Source of the DNA: Paucibacter sp. B2R-40
GTDB lineage: Bacteria > Pseudomonadota > Gammaproteobacteria > Burkholderiales > Burkholderiaceae_C
NCBI RefSeq assembly: GCF_025717555.1
Contig: NZ_JAJIRP010000010.1
Coordinates: forward strand, 1-64,000
Direction of reading: 5' to 3'
Length of the DNA stretch: 64,000 nt
The first letter of the stretch is position 1; each line of letters begins with the position of its first letter. Of the stretch, positions 1 to 10,483 are shown in pieces. The position numbers and the translations under genes are program-made. The notes beneath the pieces are model-generated. The model was given only the letters and a program-made list of their open reading frames with translations, made no database searches and was not told where the DNA came from.

Positions 1-372
1 GTTCGGCTTCCAGATGATCATCGCGAGCGTTTGCAGCAGAAGCGACATGCCCATCGCGGTGATCAAGGGTGCCAGGCGCGGCGCGTTGCGCAGCGGCCGG
101 TAGGCAATCTTCTCGACCAGGAAGTTCAGCGAGGTGCAGACGACGACGGCGCAGGCCAAGCCGATCAGCATCATCGACCAGCCCGGCATGCCTGAATCGG
201 CAAGCGCGCTGACCACGGTCCAGCTGACCAGCGCACCTACCATCAAGATCTCGCCGTGGGCGAAATTGATCAGGTTGATGATGCCGTAAACCATGGTGTA
301 GCCCAAGGCCACCAAGGCATACATACTGCCCAGCACCAGACCATTGATGATTTGCTGGAAAAAAGTTTCCAT
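1..372 (-). CDS. livH: Branched-chain amino acid ABC transporter permease LivH (partial)
   Basis: This is the N-terminal 124 codons of an inner-membrane permease; the rest lies beyond the left edge. The start reads METFFQQIINGLVLGSMYAL and continues with the LivH-family signature GYTMVYGIINLINFAHGEI, followed by further hydrophobic segments. LivH normally pairs with LivM, two ATPases and a periplasmic binding protein to import leucine, isoleucine and valine or related solutes. The ATG at 372 is preceded by a purine-rich GGAGACG ribosome binding site. The actual substrate cannot be read from this fragment, because urea and other amides also use this family. Confidence 0.93.
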   Translation of the reverse strand, partial: METFFQQIINGLVLGSMYALVALGYTMVYGIINLINFAHGEILMVGALVSWTVVSALADSGMPGWSMMLIGLACAVVVCTSLNFLVEKIAYRPLRNAPRLAPLITAMGMSLLLQTLAMIIWKPN

Positions 373-444
373 AGACGTCTCCGGTTTGGCGAGCCGGCAA
401 CGAGGTGCCGGACGCCTATTTCAATGGGCTCAAAGATAAGCAAA

Positions 445-473
445 TAAAAAAGCCCGCCGCAAAGTCGGCGGGC
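445..473 (-). terminator. Intrinsic terminator after the ftsK-lolA-rarA operon
   Basis: A perfect 8-base-pair GC stem (452-459 with 466-473) is followed, in the minus direction, by a run of six T. It lies about 100 bases past the rarA stop codon. No gene is seen in 373-576 apart from this structure. Confidence 0.85.
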
Positions 474-576
474 CTTGATCGGCCATCAAATCCTGCAGGC
501 TGAGCGGGATTGTAGGAGTGCGTAAGGCCGCAGAATCGCGGGTGTTTACCCGTATCGCTAACAAGCAAAATCGTGC

Positions 577-1908
577 TCATTCTTGGGAGAACTGGTGGGC
601 TGCATTCAAGCGCCGCAACTCGGTCAAGCGCTCGGCAATTCGCAGCTCCAATCCGCGCCCAACGGGCTCGTAAAAGCGCTGTTCCTCAAGACCCTCAGGC
701 AGATAACTGACCCCGGCCGCAAAGCCGCCCGGCTCGTCATGTGCATAGCGGTAGTCACGCCCGTAGCCCAAATCGGTCATCAAACGGGTTGGAGCGTTGC
801 GCAGATGCAGCGGCACCGGCCGACTGCCATCCGTCTTGATCAATGCACGCACGGCCTTGTAGGCGCTGTAGACCGCATTCGACTTGGGCGCTACAGCCAA
901 GAACACCACCGCTTGCGCCAATGTCAACTCGCCCTCGGGCGAGCCCAAGCGCTCATAGGTCTCGGCCGCATCAAGGCAGATGCGTAGCGCGCGCGGGTCG
1001 GCCAGCCCGATGTCTTCGCTGGCCATTCGAATCAGGCGGCGCGCGATATATCGAACATCGACGCCGCCGTCCAACATACGGGCAAACCAATAAAGCGCCG
1101 CATCGGGGTCAGAGCCGCGCACCGATTTATGCAGGGCCGAGATCACGTCGTAGAACTGCTCGCCGCCCTTGTCATAACGGCGTAACTGCTCGCCCAAGGC
1201 GCGCTCCAGCATGGGCTCGTCAATGTCAGTCGCGCCTCGCGGCGCCAAGGCCGCAGCTGCGTCGACGGCGTTGAGCAGGCGCCTGGCATCGCCGTCCGCA
1301 TAAGCGGCAAGACGCTTGGCCGCAGCGGGCGTGAACGGCGGACAGGCCAGCACTTGAACAGCCCGTTCAATCAGGCTCAACAACTCGGCCTCATCCAAGG
1401 ACTTCAGGACATGTACGCTGGCGCGCGAGAGCAGCGCCGAGTTAACCTCGAAGGACGGGTTCTCGGTTGTCGCCCCGATAAAGGTGAACAGGCCCGATTC
1501 GACATGAGGCAAGAACGCGTCTTGCTGGGACTTGTTGAAGCGATGCACCTCGTCGACAAAGACGACGGTGCGCCGGCCCTGCGCCGCCACCGCCTGCGCC
1601 CGCTCGACCGCCTCGCGGATCTCCTTGACACCGCCGAGCACAGCCGAGATGGTGATGAACTGGGCGTCAAAAGCCTGCGTCATCAAGCGCGCTAAAGTGG
1701 TTTTCCCAACTCCGGGCGGACCCCACAAAATCATCGAGTGCAGGCGCCCCGACTCGAAAGCAACACGCAGCGGCATGCCCGGGCCGAGCAATTGACGCTG
1801 GCCGATCACATCATCCAGATGAGCGGGCCGCAGGCGTTCGGCCAGCGGTTGACTGATGTGCGGCGACGGACTCGTCGCTGGCGACTCGGCAAACAAGGAT
1901 TCAGTCAT
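577..1908 (-). CDS. rarA: Replication-associated recombination protein A (RarA/MgsA), AAA+ ATPase
   Basis: This 443-residue protein is the size of E. coli RarA (447). It is a clamp-loader-like AAA+ ATPase of the RarA/Mgs1/WRNIP1 family that acts at stalled replication forks. Walker A is GPPGVGKT (residues 63-70), Walker B is VVFVDEVH (115-122), sensor 1 is GATTEN (145-150), and an SRA motif near 161 fits the arginine-finger region. The C-terminal half matches the family's tetramerisation domain. It is the last gene of a minus-strand operon behind ftsK and lolA, starts 11 bases after the lolA stop, and has an AAGG ribosome binding site. Confidence 0.97.
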   Translation of the reverse strand: MTESLFAESPATSPSPHISQPLAERLRPAHLDDVIGQRQLLGPGMPLRVAFESGRLHSMILWGPPGVGKTTLARLMTQAFDAQFITISAVLGGVKEIREAVERAQAVAAQGRRTVVFVDEVHRFNKSQQDAFLPHVESGLFTFIGATTENPSFEVNSALLSRASVHVLKSLDEAELLSLIERAVQVLACPPFTPAAAKRLAAYADGDARRLLNAVDAAAALAPRGATDIDEPMLERALGEQLRRYDKGGEQFYDVISALHKSVRGSDPDAALYWFARMLDGGVDVRYIARRLIRMASEDIGLADPRALRICLDAAETYERLGSPEGELTLAQAVVFLAVAPKSNAVYSAYKAVRALIKTDGSRPVPLHLRNAPTRLMTDLGYGRDYRYAHDEPGGFAAGVSYLPEGLEEQRFYEPVGRGLELRIAERLTELRRLNAAHQFSQE

Positions 1909-1919
1909 GGCCGAACCTT

Positions 1920-2534
1920 TTATTGCTCCAACAGATCGGCGCCGACCGGCAATGTGAAGCGAAATCTATCCGCCGCCAGAACCGGGTTCAAAGCAAGGGC
2001 AGTGAAATCAAGGCGCGAACTCTGACCGAAGCCATCGACAATTTCCAAGGCTGCCAACTCGCGTCCCTTGAAGCCGACCTTGAGCGACTGGAAGCCACTG
2101 TCGGCCTGCTTGGGGATCGCTTGCACCCAATCGAGCCCGGCCTTGGACGGCAGCGCCTTGAGCGTGAAGTCGCGCTCAAGATTGCCGCCGGCAAGCAGAG
2201 CCGCTGGCGTTGCCCCCAGGGCCTGCGTCATCGGGTGAGAGCTGGCCTGTTTGAGACCCGGGTCATACATCCAGACCTTTTTGCCATCAGCAACGATCAA
2301 CTGCTCGGACGGCGGCAGGTAAGCAAAGCGAAATTGGTTGGGGCGCTGAAACTCGAAGCTGCCGCTGGTGGTCTTGGTGCGGCCGCCATCGGGTGAGGTC
2401 ACCGTCTGACTGAACTGCGCGCTGCCGCTTTTGACTTCGCGTACGAAGTCTTTCAAGGCGTTCAACGCATCGGCGTGGGCTTGAGCACTCATGCTCAGCA
2501 GCAGCACAACTAAGCCTTTTCTTAATCGCATCAT
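1920..2534 (-). CDS. lolA: Outer-membrane lipoprotein carrier protein LolA
   Basis: This periplasmic chaperone carries lipoproteins from the LolCDE exporter to the outer membrane. The 204-residue product begins with a Sec signal peptide (Arg/Lys n-region, Leu/Val/Ser core, cleavage after about residue 21 at an AHA-like site). The mature part shows LolA features such as [31 protein letters not shown] and [10 protein letters not shown]. The ATG overlaps the ftsK stop in an ATGA, so translation is probably coupled. A second in-frame ATG one codon later is equally possible. No LolB is present in this window. Confidence 0.96.
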   Translation of the reverse strand: MMRLRKGLVVLLLSMSAQAHADALNALKDFVREVKSGSAQFSQTVTSPDGGRTKTTSGSFEFQRPNQFRFAYLPPSEQLIVADGKKVWMYDPGLKQASSHPMTQALGATPAALLAGGNLERDFTLKALPSKAGLDWVQAIPKQADSGFQSLKVGFKGRELAALEIVDGFGQSSRLDFTALALNPVLAADRFRFTLPVGADLLEQ

Positions 2535-4891
2535 TCTTCTCGCTTGGGCAAAAGCAAATCACGGTTGCCGTTGCTGCCCATACTGGACACCAGGCCTGAC
2601 TTCTCCATCTGCTCCAACAGGCGGGCCGCCCGGTTATAACCAATGCGCAGATGGCGCTGCACCAGCGAGATCGAGGCACGCCGATGCTGCAAGACGATAG
2701 CCACGGCCTGGTCATACATCGCATCGGCTTCACCCTCGCCGGCTCCGGGCACCCCGCTCTCACCGCCCTCGCCTTCGAGCACGCCGCCTTCGAGAATGCC
2801 TTCGATGTAATTGGGTTCGCCCTTGGATTTAAGGTATTCGACCACCCGGTGCACCTCGTCGTCGCTGACAAAGGCGCCATGCACGCGGATAGGCAGGCCG
2901 GTGCCCGAGGGCATATAGAGCATATCGCCCATGCCCAGCAAAGCCTCGGCACCCATCTGGTCCAGAATGGTGCGACTGTCGATCTTGGAGCTGACCTGGA
3001 AGGACAAGCGGGTTGGTATATTCGCCTTGATCAGGCCGGTGATCACATCAACGCTGGGGCGCTGGGTGGCCAGAATCAAGTGGATACCGGCAGCACGGGC
3101 CTTCTGCGCCAGACGGGCAATCAGCTCTTCAATCTTCTTGCCGACCACCATCATCAAATCGGCCAGCTCATCAATCACGACGACGATAAAAGGCAGTCGC
3201 TCCAGAGGCTCGGGCGCCTCGGGCGTCAAGCTGAAGGGGTTGCCAATGCTCTCGCCGCGCTCATGGGCATCGTCGATTTTCTTGTTGTAGCCGGCCAGAT
3301 TGCGCACGCCCATCTTGCTCATCAGCTTGTAGCGCCGCTCCATCTCGCCGACACACCAATTGAGTGCATTGGACGCCTGCTTCATGTCCGTCACGACGGG
3401 CGCCAGCAGATGCGGAATGCCCTCATAGACACTCATTTCCAGCATCTTGGGGTCAATCAGAATCAAGCGCACGTCGCGCGCCTCGGCCTTGTAGAGCAGC
3501 GACAAAATCATCGCATTGATGCCAACCGATTTGCCCGAACCGGTGGTGCCGGCCACCAGGCAGTGCGGCATCTTGGCCAAGTCGGCCACCACGGGCAGGC
3601 CGACGATGTCTTTGCCCAAACCCATGGTCAGCTGAGAAGTCGCGTCAGCATAGACTTGCGAGCCGAGAATTTCTGAAAGACGAATGGTCTGGCGGCGCGC
3701 ATTGGGCAGTTCCAGCGCCATATAGTTCTTGCCGGGGATCACCTCAACGACGCGGATAGACACCAGGCTCAAGCTGCGCGACAGATCCTTGGCCAGGCCC
3801 ACGATTTGCGAGCCCTTGACGCCGGTAGCGGGCTCAATCTCGTAGCGCGTGATGACGGGGCCGGGCGAAGCCGCCACCACCCGCACCTCGACCCCAAAGT
3901 CGCGCAGCTTCTTTTCGATCATGCGTGAAGTCATCTCCAGCGACTCTGGCGTCACCGATTCAACCCGCACCGTCGCGGCGTCCAACAAATCAACCTGCGG
4001 CAGCTTGGTGTCGCTGGCGTCGACAAACAAGGCGCTCTGACGCTCTTTGGCTACGCGCGTGGACTTGGGCACCTCAAACACCGGCGCCTCGATCACGATG
4101 GGCACATGTTCGGCCACCACTTGGCGCTCCACTTCCACCACCAAGTCTTGTTCACGCTCTTGCACCGCCTGCTCACCGACACGCTGGTCCTCGGCTTGTT
4201 CGCGGCGCTGCAAATAGCGCTCACGCAACTCGTCCAGCCACCGGCCCGCTTGTTCGGCCAGACGCAGCCAAGAAAAATTCAAGGCCAAGCTGGAGCCAAT
4301 CAAAAGCAAGGCAATGCTGAGCAGACCTGAACCCGCAAAGCCCAGCGCTCGCATGCTCCAGGGGCCGAGCGCATATCCCAGCACACCGCCGGCAGCACCG
4401 GGCAAGCGTGACTCCCACAGATACAGGCGCGTCCACTCCAGTGAACAACTGGCGGACATCAACAGCACAAGGCCCAGCAGCACGAATCCAGCGGACCGCG
4501 CTTCGGGCGGCGCGGGTTCCGCCTGCGTGCGCAAAAGCCCAGCAAGGCTGCTTAGCCAAGCGCGCAGGCTGACGAGCAGCAGCCACCAAGCCGAGAATCC
4601 GAAGCTGAAAAGCAGCAAATCGGCGATCCAAGCACCCAGAGCGCCGAACCGGTTGGCGTACAACTCGCGGCTGCCAGAGATCGAAAATGCGGCATCGTGG
4701 CGGTCGTAAGACAGCAAGGCCATCACCACCAAACACCACAGCAAGCCGCCGAGCAACAGCCACACCGGTGTGCGCAAAAGGTTTTGCTTCACCGGCGCGG
4801 CAGGCGCGGCCTTTTTGCCTTGGCGTTTATAGACTTTATCGCTGGCGCCGGCCTCGTCGCCGCGCAGCAGGGAACCCAAGGGAAAACTCAT
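2531..4891 (-). CDS. ftsK: DNA translocase FtsK
   Basis: This 786-residue septal DNA pump couples chromosome dimer resolution and segregation to division. There are four N-terminal membrane segments (about 41-61, 85-107, 136-152 and 185-205), a charged coiled linker (215-265), and the RecA-like motor with Walker A GTTGSGKS (448-455) and Walker [14 protein letters not shown] winged-helix gamma domain occupies the last 70 residues and would read the KOPS polarity sequences. The linker is short, as in other betaproteobacteria. I chose the ATG at 4891 because an upstream extension would run through a duplicated non-coding-like block. A -10-like CACAAT sits 6 bases before this ATG and no ribosome binding site is visible. 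Confidence 0.96.
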   Translation of the reverse strand: MSFPLGSLLRGDEAGASDKVYKRQGKKAAPAAPVKQNLLRTPVWLLLGGLLWCLVVMALLSYDRHDAAFSISGSRELYANRFGALGAWIADLLLFSFGFSAWWLLLVSLRAWLSSLAGLLRTQAEPAPPEARSAGFVLLGLVLLMSASCSLEWTRLYLWESRLPGAAGGVLGYALGPWSMRALGFAGSGLLSIALLLIGSSLALNFSWLRLAEQAGRWLDELRERYLQRREQAEDQRVGEQAVQEREQDLVVEVERQVVAEHVPIVIEAPVFEVPKSTRVAKERQSALFVDASDTKLPQVDLLDAATVRVESVTPESLEMTSRMIEKKLRDFGVEVRVVAASPGPVITRYEIEPATGVKGSQIVGLAKDLSRSLSLVSIRVVEVIPGKNYMALELPNARRQTIRLSEILGSQVYADATSQLTMGLGKDIVGLPVVADLAKMPHCLVAGTTGSGKSVGINAMILSLLYKAEARDVRLILIDPKMLEMSVYEGIPHLLAPVVTDMKQASNALNWCVGEMERRYKLMSKMGVRNLAGYNKKIDDAHERGESIGNPFSLTPEAPEPLERLPFIVVVIDELADLMMVVGKKIEELIARLAQKARAAGIHLILATQRPSVDVITGLIKANIPTRLSFQVSSKIDSRTILDQMGAEALLGMGDMLYMPSGTGLPIRVHGAFVSDDEVHRVVEYLKSKGEPNYIEGILEGGVLEGEGGESGVPGAGEGEADAMYDQAVAIVLQHRRASISLVQRHLRIGYNRAARLLEQMEKSGLVSSMGSNGNRDLLLPKREE

Positions 4892-4969
4892 GTCGCCATT
4901 GTGGCCTAAGTGACACGCACTCTCGCGCATGAGCTTTGCCAAAAACCAATGTCGCCGTTGTAGCCTAAG
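4891..4969 (-). repeat. Duplicated 20-base promoter-like block upstream of ftsK
   Basis: Two copies of a 20-base sequence, at 4891-4910 and 4950-4969, differ at only two positions. Read on the minus strand, each copy contains a -10-like hexamer (CACAAT near the gene, TACAAC in the distal copy). The proximal copy ends in the ftsK start codon. It may be a duplicated promoter, with the distal copy giving a longer transcript. Confidence 0.5.
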
Positions 4970-5049
4970 CGCTAGACGCTCCCAGGCCTCAGCTTTGACC
5001 CGAGTCAGTGCCAACGCTGCGTACAACGCCGGGACCGACTCAAGCGAGA

Positions 5050-5715
5050 TCAGTCGGGAAAGCGCTGCTTGATGACCACTGAGCCGTTTTCAAGCGTTTC
5101 GATCACGCCGCGCTCTTCCAGATCCTTCATCACGCGGCTGACCATCTCCCGCGAGGCGCCGACAACCTTGGCCATATCCTGGCGCGAGACCTTGCCGCGG
5201 ATGATCTTCAAACCCTTCTCCTCCTCGGACATATCGAGCAAGGTGCGGGCCACACGGCCGTAGACGTCAAGCAAGGCCAAAGATTCGATTTGCCGATCAG
5301 CATTGCGCAAACGCGCCACCAAGCCACGCAAAATTGCATAGGACAAGCTGCTGCTATCGGGCAAGCAGCGCGCAAACTCATTGCGCCCCAGCACCAACAT
5401 ATCCGTTTGAACTTCGGCGCGTACCGTGGCCGAATGTGGCTCATGGTCGATCAAACTCATCTCGCCCACATAGTGACCCGGCTGCAAGACCGCAAGAATC
5501 ACCTCGCGACCTCGTGTATCGGCAGTGAGCACCCGCGCACGCCCGTTCAACAAAATAAACAAGGCATTGGACTTGGTGTTTTGCTCGACGATCAACTCGC
5601 CACGCTTGAAACGCCGTTTGACAACACTGTCCGCGATGGACTGCGCCTGATCGGTGGTGAGCAGCGAGAACAAGGGCACCCTGCGGATCAGGTCCAGATT
5701 TGACAGCATCGCCAT
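5050..5715 (-). CDS. Crp/Fnr-family transcriptional regulator
   Basis: This 221-residue protein has an N-terminal cyclic-nucleotide-binding-like beta-roll (about 15-130, with [20 protein letters not shown]), a dimerisation helix, and a C-terminal winged helix-turn-helix ([18 protein letters not shown], about 170-190). Where E. coli CRP has the cAMP phosphate contact Arg-Ser, this protein has His-Ser, so cAMP may not be the ligand. It lacks the N-terminal cysteines of Fnr. The start has a good GGAGG ribosome binding site. It is transcribed divergently from trxB across a 169-base gap, so it may act on trxB, but that is inference. Confidence 0.93.
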   Translation of the reverse strand: MAMLSNLDLIRRVPLFSLLTTDQAQSIADSVVKRRFKRGELIVEQNTKSNALFILLNGRARVLTADTRGREVILAVLQPGHYVGEMSLIDHEPHSATVRAEVQTDMLVLGRNEFARCLPDSSSLSYAILRGLVARLRNADRQIESLALLDVYGRVARTLLDMSEEEKGLKIIRGKVSRQDMAKVVGASREMVSRVMKDLEERGVIETLENGSVVIKQRFPD

Positions 5716-5845
5716 AAACAGCCTCCATTGACTAAGGATTGAAACCGGCTGACCCTCTCGATTGCGTGGCCATGCCTAGAATGCGCAAATTGTGCACACT
5801 CGCGCAAGCATTCAAATCAGGTCAAAGCCGGATAAAACCGTCTAG

Positions 5846-6844
<999 letters not shown>

Positions 6845-6953
6845 GCGTAGCTCAACGGGGGCCGGAAGGCCTTGCGCATGTAGCCCGTGGGCAACGCGCC
6901 CTGCCCCTCGCGGCTTCGCTGGGGCGAAATGGGCCAGAGAAGCCGTTTTCTGC

Positions 6954-7138
6954 TATACTCTTAGGCTTGCTTGCTGGATAGACCGCGCCCGAAGACTTTC
7001 TTCAACTTGTCAACACATGTTGAAACGAGGAGATAGGGTTTAGCAAAGCATAAAGCGGTTATGAGGTCACCCCTTGCACTTGCACGGCAAGTATCCGAGC
7101 GGGATTGGCCGGTCAACAACTCAAACCGGAGAAGCGTC
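6954..7138 (+). promoter_or_regulatory. Promoter -10 and long leader of rpmB-rpmG
   Basis: A TATACT hexamer at 6954-6959 is the best -10 candidate before rpmB; no good -35 is seen. It implies a leader of about 170 bases, long for a ribosomal protein gene. The leader contains a TCAACA-CA-TGTTGA palindrome at 7010-7023. No other gene is visible between trxB and rpmB. Confidence 0.4.
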
Positions 7139-7372
7139 ATGGCACGCGTCTGTCAAGTCACGGGCAAGAAGCCCATGGTTGGGAACAATGTTTCCCATGC
7201 CAACAACAAAACCAAACGTCGGTTCTTGCCGAATCTGCAGTACCGCCGCTTCTTCCTGGAAACAGAGAATCGTTGGATCCGTCTGCGCATCAGCAATGCT
7301 GCATTGCGTTTGATCGACAAGGTCGGTATCGACCAAGTCGTCGCCGATCTGCGCGCCAAAGGCGAGCTCTGA
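7139..7372 (+). CDS. rpmB: 50S ribosomal protein L28
   Basis: The 77-residue product begins [20 protein letters not shown] and has the L28 core of basic residues followed by [10 protein letters not shown]. It is a structural protein of the large ribosomal subunit. It has one cysteine but no zinc-binding CxxC pairs, so it is the zinc-independent form. The start has a GGAGAAG ribosome binding site. It is followed 29 bases later by rpmG, the usual bacterial pair. Confidence 0.98.
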   Translation: MARVCQVTGKKPMVGNNVSHANNKTKRRFLPNLQYRRFFLETENRWIRLRISNAALRLIDKVGIDQVVADLRAKGEL

Positions 7373-7401
7373 TCTAGCACTGAGTATCAAGGAGCACAAT
7401 C

Positions 7402-7569
7402 ATGGCCAAAGGCGCACGCGAAAAAATCAAGCTGGAGTCGACCGCAGGTACGGGTCACTTCTACACGACTGACAAGAACAAGAAGACTACGACCGGTAAG
7501 CTCGAATTCATGAAATTCGACCCCAAGGCTCGCAAGCATGTTCTGTACAAAGAAACCAAGCTGAGATAA
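7402..7569 (+). CDS. rpmG: 50S ribosomal protein L33
   Basis: This 55-residue protein begins [18 protein letters not shown] and ends [11 protein letters not shown], matching L33 along its whole length. It has no cysteines and so is the zinc-independent form, as its partner L28 is. An AAGGAG ribosome binding site lies 7 bases before the ATG. A strong intrinsic terminator follows the stop codon. Confidence 0.98.
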   Translation: MAKGAREKIKLESTAGTGHFYTTDKNKKTTTGKLEFMKFDPKARKHVLYKETKLR

Positions 7570-7600
7570 GTCAGCCCTGACCTCGCAGTCAGATATAGAA

Positions 7601-7633
7601 AACCCCGCCAGCTCAAGCTGCCGGGGTTTTTTT
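7601..7633 (+). terminator. Terminator of rpmB-rpmG
   Basis: A GC-rich stem with one mismatch (AACCCCG arm with CGGGGTT arm) is followed by seven T. It starts about 30 bases after the rpmG stop. Confidence 0.9.
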
Positions 7634-7745
7634 ACGCTCCAACTGGCCAACATTGATTCGGAATAGCCCAGATGATTGGGCTATGTACAGACCCAAAGTC
7701 ACTACAGTCGCCGGCGCAATTTGCACCAATCCAGGATCACTCAGG

Positions 7746-7777
7746 CAAAAAAAGAGACGTCACCTGGGCGTCTCTTT
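7746..7777 (-). terminator. Terminator of the desaturase gene
   Basis: A 9-base-pair stem (AAAGAGACG with CGTCTCTTT) is flanked on its left by an A run, giving a T tail in the minus direction. It lies about 60 bases past the desaturase stop. I see nothing else in 7634-7837. Confidence 0.8.
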
Positions 7778-7837
7778 CGGTATTCAAGGCTGCCTAGTCA
7801 CGGGCGCCCACGTGAACGCCAAGTGCCCAGCGACCTA

Positions 7838-9061
7838 CTACTGCGCGCGCGCTGTTCGCAGGCTCATCGAGAAGTTACGCAGCTCAGCAATGCCGCTCTC
7901 CTCGGCACGACGGCACCAGGCCTGCAAATCACTGACCAGTTGCTCGGCCGACACATTGGTACGGGTCCAGAGTTGACGCAACTCTTCGCGCATCGTGACC
8001 AGCTTGTCGAGCGAGGGGCTCGCTGCGCGCAGGCTGGCGATCTGCTCCAACATGGAAACCGGGATACGCGCCTCGTCCCGATGCAACCAGCGGCTGGCTG
8101 ACTGGAACTGCGCCCACTGCGCACTGCGCTCCTGCCCTTGCGCCTTCATCTTGGCCAATTCGGCCGCGCAAGCCGCTTTCAAGCCGCGGCCGTAACTGGC
8201 CATCACCTCATAGCGGTTGGCGATGACGGCTTCCAGTGTGTCTTTGTCGGCCGGCTTGATTTCACCCAGGCGCAGCTTGGGCGCAGTCTTGCGAACCTTG
8301 GCCCAACCCAGCATCTCGAACGCGCGGATATAGCCCCAGCCGATATCGAATTCATATTTCTTGACCGAGAACTTGGCCGAGGTCGGATAGGTATGGTGAT
8401 TGTTGTGCAACTCCTCGCCACCAATCAGAATGCCCCAGGGCGAGACATTGGTCGACGCATCCGGCGCCTCAAAATTGCGGTAACCCCACCAGTGGCCCAA
8501 ACCATTGATCACGCCGGTGGCCCATACGGGAATCCACACCATCTGAATCGCCCAGACCGTGGCGCCAATCGCGCCAAACAGCGCCAGGTTGATGATCAAC
8601 ATCAGACCGACACCCTGCCAGCTGAAGCGCGTGTACAGGTTGCGCTCGATCCAGTCGTTGGGCGTCCCAGTGCCGTATTTTGCAATCGTCTCTGGATTCT
8701 TTGCCTCGGCCCGGTAGAGCTCGACGCCGGTCAGCAGCAAGGCTTTCAGGCCACGCGTCTGCGGACTGTGCGGATCTTCTTCGGTCTCGCATTTGGCGTG
8801 GTGCTTGCGGTGCACGGCGACAAATTCCTTGGTCACCATGCCGGTGGTCAACCACAGGCAAAGCCGGAAGAAATGCGAAGGAATCGGCCCCAGATCCAGA
8901 GCCCGGTGCGCCTGCGCACGGTGCAAAAAGATCGTCACGCCCAAAATCGTGAAGTGCGTGATTACCAAGGTGTATGCCACGATCTGCCATGCAGAAGCGT
9001 CTAACAAGCCGTTGGCTAACCACTGCACCAAGGCATCATGGATCGTCATCAAGAAGTTCAT
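7838..9061 (-). CDS. Fatty acid (acyl-CoA) desaturase
   Basis: This is a membrane di-iron desaturase that introduces a cis double bond into saturated acyl chains, tuning membrane fluidity. Of 407 residues, the N-terminal 270 form the desaturase fold with the three histidine boxes HRAQAH, HRKHH and HNNHH and several membrane segments. The last 130 residues form a soluble, helical, charged tail absent from minimal desaturases but often present in proteobacterial homologues. The ATG at 9061 has an AGGA ribosome binding site 5 bases upstream. It is a single gene with its own terminator. Delta-9 specificity is likely but not provable from sequence. Confidence 0.94.
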   Translation of the reverse strand: MNFLMTIHDALVQWLANGLLDASAWQIVAYTLVITHFTILGVTIFLHRAQAHRALDLGPIPSHFFRLCLWLTTGMVTKEFVAVHRKHHAKCETEEDPHSPQTRGLKALLLTGVELYRAEAKNPETIAKYGTGTPNDWIERNLYTRFSWQGVGLMLIINLALFGAIGATVWAIQMVWIPVWATGVINGLGHWWGYRNFEAPDASTNVSPWGILIGGEELHNNHHTYPTSAKFSVKKYEFDIGWGYIRAFEMLGWAKVRKTAPKLRLGEIKPADKDTLEAVIANRYEVMASYGRGLKAACAAELAKMKAQGQERSAQWAQFQSASRWLHRDEARIPVSMLEQIASLRAASPSLDKLVTMREELRQLWTRTNVSAEQLVSDLQAWCRRAEESGIAELRNFSMSLRTARAQ

Positions 9062-9176
9062 TAGTTCCTAACCCTGCCCCGAGCGGAGCAGCAAAATGGA
9101 CGTAAGTGCCCCGATTGTAGGCGAGCCACTCTAAATTCCCGCGGCATTAAGTCCGACATGGCCACCAAACTCTTGG

Positions 9177-10436
9177 CTACTGCCGCTCCCAAACCGCAGC
9201 GAAGAAGCCATCCGTCTGATGCAGATGGGGCCAAAGCCGCAAATATCCATGCTCGACCAAGCGATCGGCATGCTCCACATGGGCGCGCTCCAAGGCTTCA
9301 TTGGCCGGCAGGGGCTTGAACTGAGGGTGGGCGGCGCCGAAAGCTTCGGCAATCACTTCATTCTCATCGTTCAACAAGCTGCAAGTGGCATAGACCAAGC
9401 GGCCGCCCGGCTTCAGCAAGCGCGCGGCACCGGCCAAGATGGCGGTCTGCTTGGCTTGCAACTCTTTGATCCCGAACAGCGACTGGCGCCACTTCAAATC
9501 AGGGTTGCGACGCAAAGTTCCCAGCCCCGAGCAAGGCGCATCGACCAGGACGCGATCGATCTTTCCGGCCAAGCGCTTGATGCGATCTTCGCGTTCATGC
9601 GCGATTTGTGCGGGATAAACGTTCGACAGGCCGCTACGGGCCAAGCGCGGCTTCATCGCGGCAAGCCTGTGCCCCGAAGTATCGAAGGCATAGAGTCGCC
9701 CGGTATTGCGCATCGCCGCGCCGAGCGCCAAGGTCTTGCCACCGGCGCCGGCACAGAAGTCGACCACCATTTCGCCGCGCTTGGCGTCAAGCAACAAAGC
9801 CAGCAACTGGCTGCCCTCGTCTTGGACTTCGATGCCACCGCTATTGAACAAATCCAGCTTGCTGAGCGCCGGCTTACCATGGATGCGCAGCCCCAAGGGC
9901 GAGAACGGCGTCGGCTCGGCCTCTATACCTGCGGCGGCCAATACGGCTTGCGCCTCCTCGCGCTTGGCCTTCAAGGTGTTAACACGCAGATCCAGCGGCG
10001 CCTGCTCATTCATGCTGGCGGCCAATTGCCAGAACTGTTCCTCGCCGAGTCGCTCCAGCAGCGGCTGAGCCAGCCACTCGGGCAAGTTGTGGCGCAGCTT
10101 AGGCGCCAGGCTGGATTTATCCAGGGCCTGCACTTGTTCCAACCATTGCAACTCGGTTTGATTCAAACCGCCACGCAAGAAGGCGGCATTACCCTGCCAG
10201 GCCAGCAGCGTCAGCCGACGTTCGGTCGGGCCGCTGCCAGACTGCGCCAAATGCTGCAGCAACGGGCGCTGCCGCAAGACCGTGTAGGCGGTCTCCGCCA
10301 AGGCATGGCGTTCACGCTGGCCGAGGCCCTTGTGTTTACGGAAAAAGGCAGACACAACGCTGTCAGCGGGAGTGTCCAGTTGGAGCACGGCGCGCAAAAG
10401 CTCGCAGCTCATATCGATAAGGGCATTAGGATGCAT
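9177..10436 (-). CDS. RsmB/NOP-family RNA (cytosine-C5) methyltransferase
   Basis: This 419-residue protein has an N-terminal NusB-like RNA-binding region and a C-terminal SAM-dependent methyltransferase of the Nol1/Nop2/Fmu family. Motif IV is VDAPCSGLGTLRRNPDLKW, motif VI with the nucleophilic cysteine is VYATCSL, and the SAM loop is VVDFCAGAGGKTLALGAAM. These are the two cysteines expected for m5C transfer to RNA; the target, 16S rRNA or otherwise, is uncertain. A GTG 18 bases upstream is possible, but a GATAAT -10 hexamer lies between it and the ATG at 10436, so I chose the ATG. It follows purN on the same strand, with a DUF1653 gene on the opposite strand between them. Confidence 0.94.
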   Translation of the reverse strand: MHPNALIDMSCELLRAVLQLDTPADSVVSAFFRKHKGLGQRERHALAETAYTVLRQRPLLQHLAQSGSGPTERRLTLLAWQGNAAFLRGGLNQTELQWLEQVQALDKSSLAPKLRHNLPEWLAQPLLERLGEEQFWQLAASMNEQAPLDLRVNTLKAKREEAQAVLAAAGIEAEPTPFSPLGLRIHGKPALSKLDLFNSGGIEVQDEGSQLLALLLDAKRGEMVVDFCAGAGGKTLALGAAMRNTGRLYAFDTSGHRLAAMKPRLARSGLSNVYPAQIAHEREDRIKRLAGKIDRVLVDAPCSGLGTLRRNPDLKWRQSLFGIKELQAKQTAILAGAARLLKPGGRLVYATCSLLNDENEVIAEAFGAAHPQFKPLPANEALERAHVEHADRLVEHGYLRLWPHLHQTDGFFAAVWERQ

Positions 10437-10442
10437 TGCCCG

Positions 10443-10470
10443 ATTATCCCGCACCGTGACAACACGTCAC
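10443..10470. promoter_or_regulatory. rsmB-like -10 element and GTGAC/GTCAC inverted repeat
   Basis: On the minus strand, GATAAT (10448 to 10443) ends 6 bases before the RsmB-like ATG. Beside it, at 10456-10470, lies GTGAC-N5-GTCAC, an inverted repeat between two divergent genes. This could be a regulator site, but the protein that would bind it is unknown. Confidence 0.4.
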
Positions 10471-10483
10471 AAACTAGCTCAAG

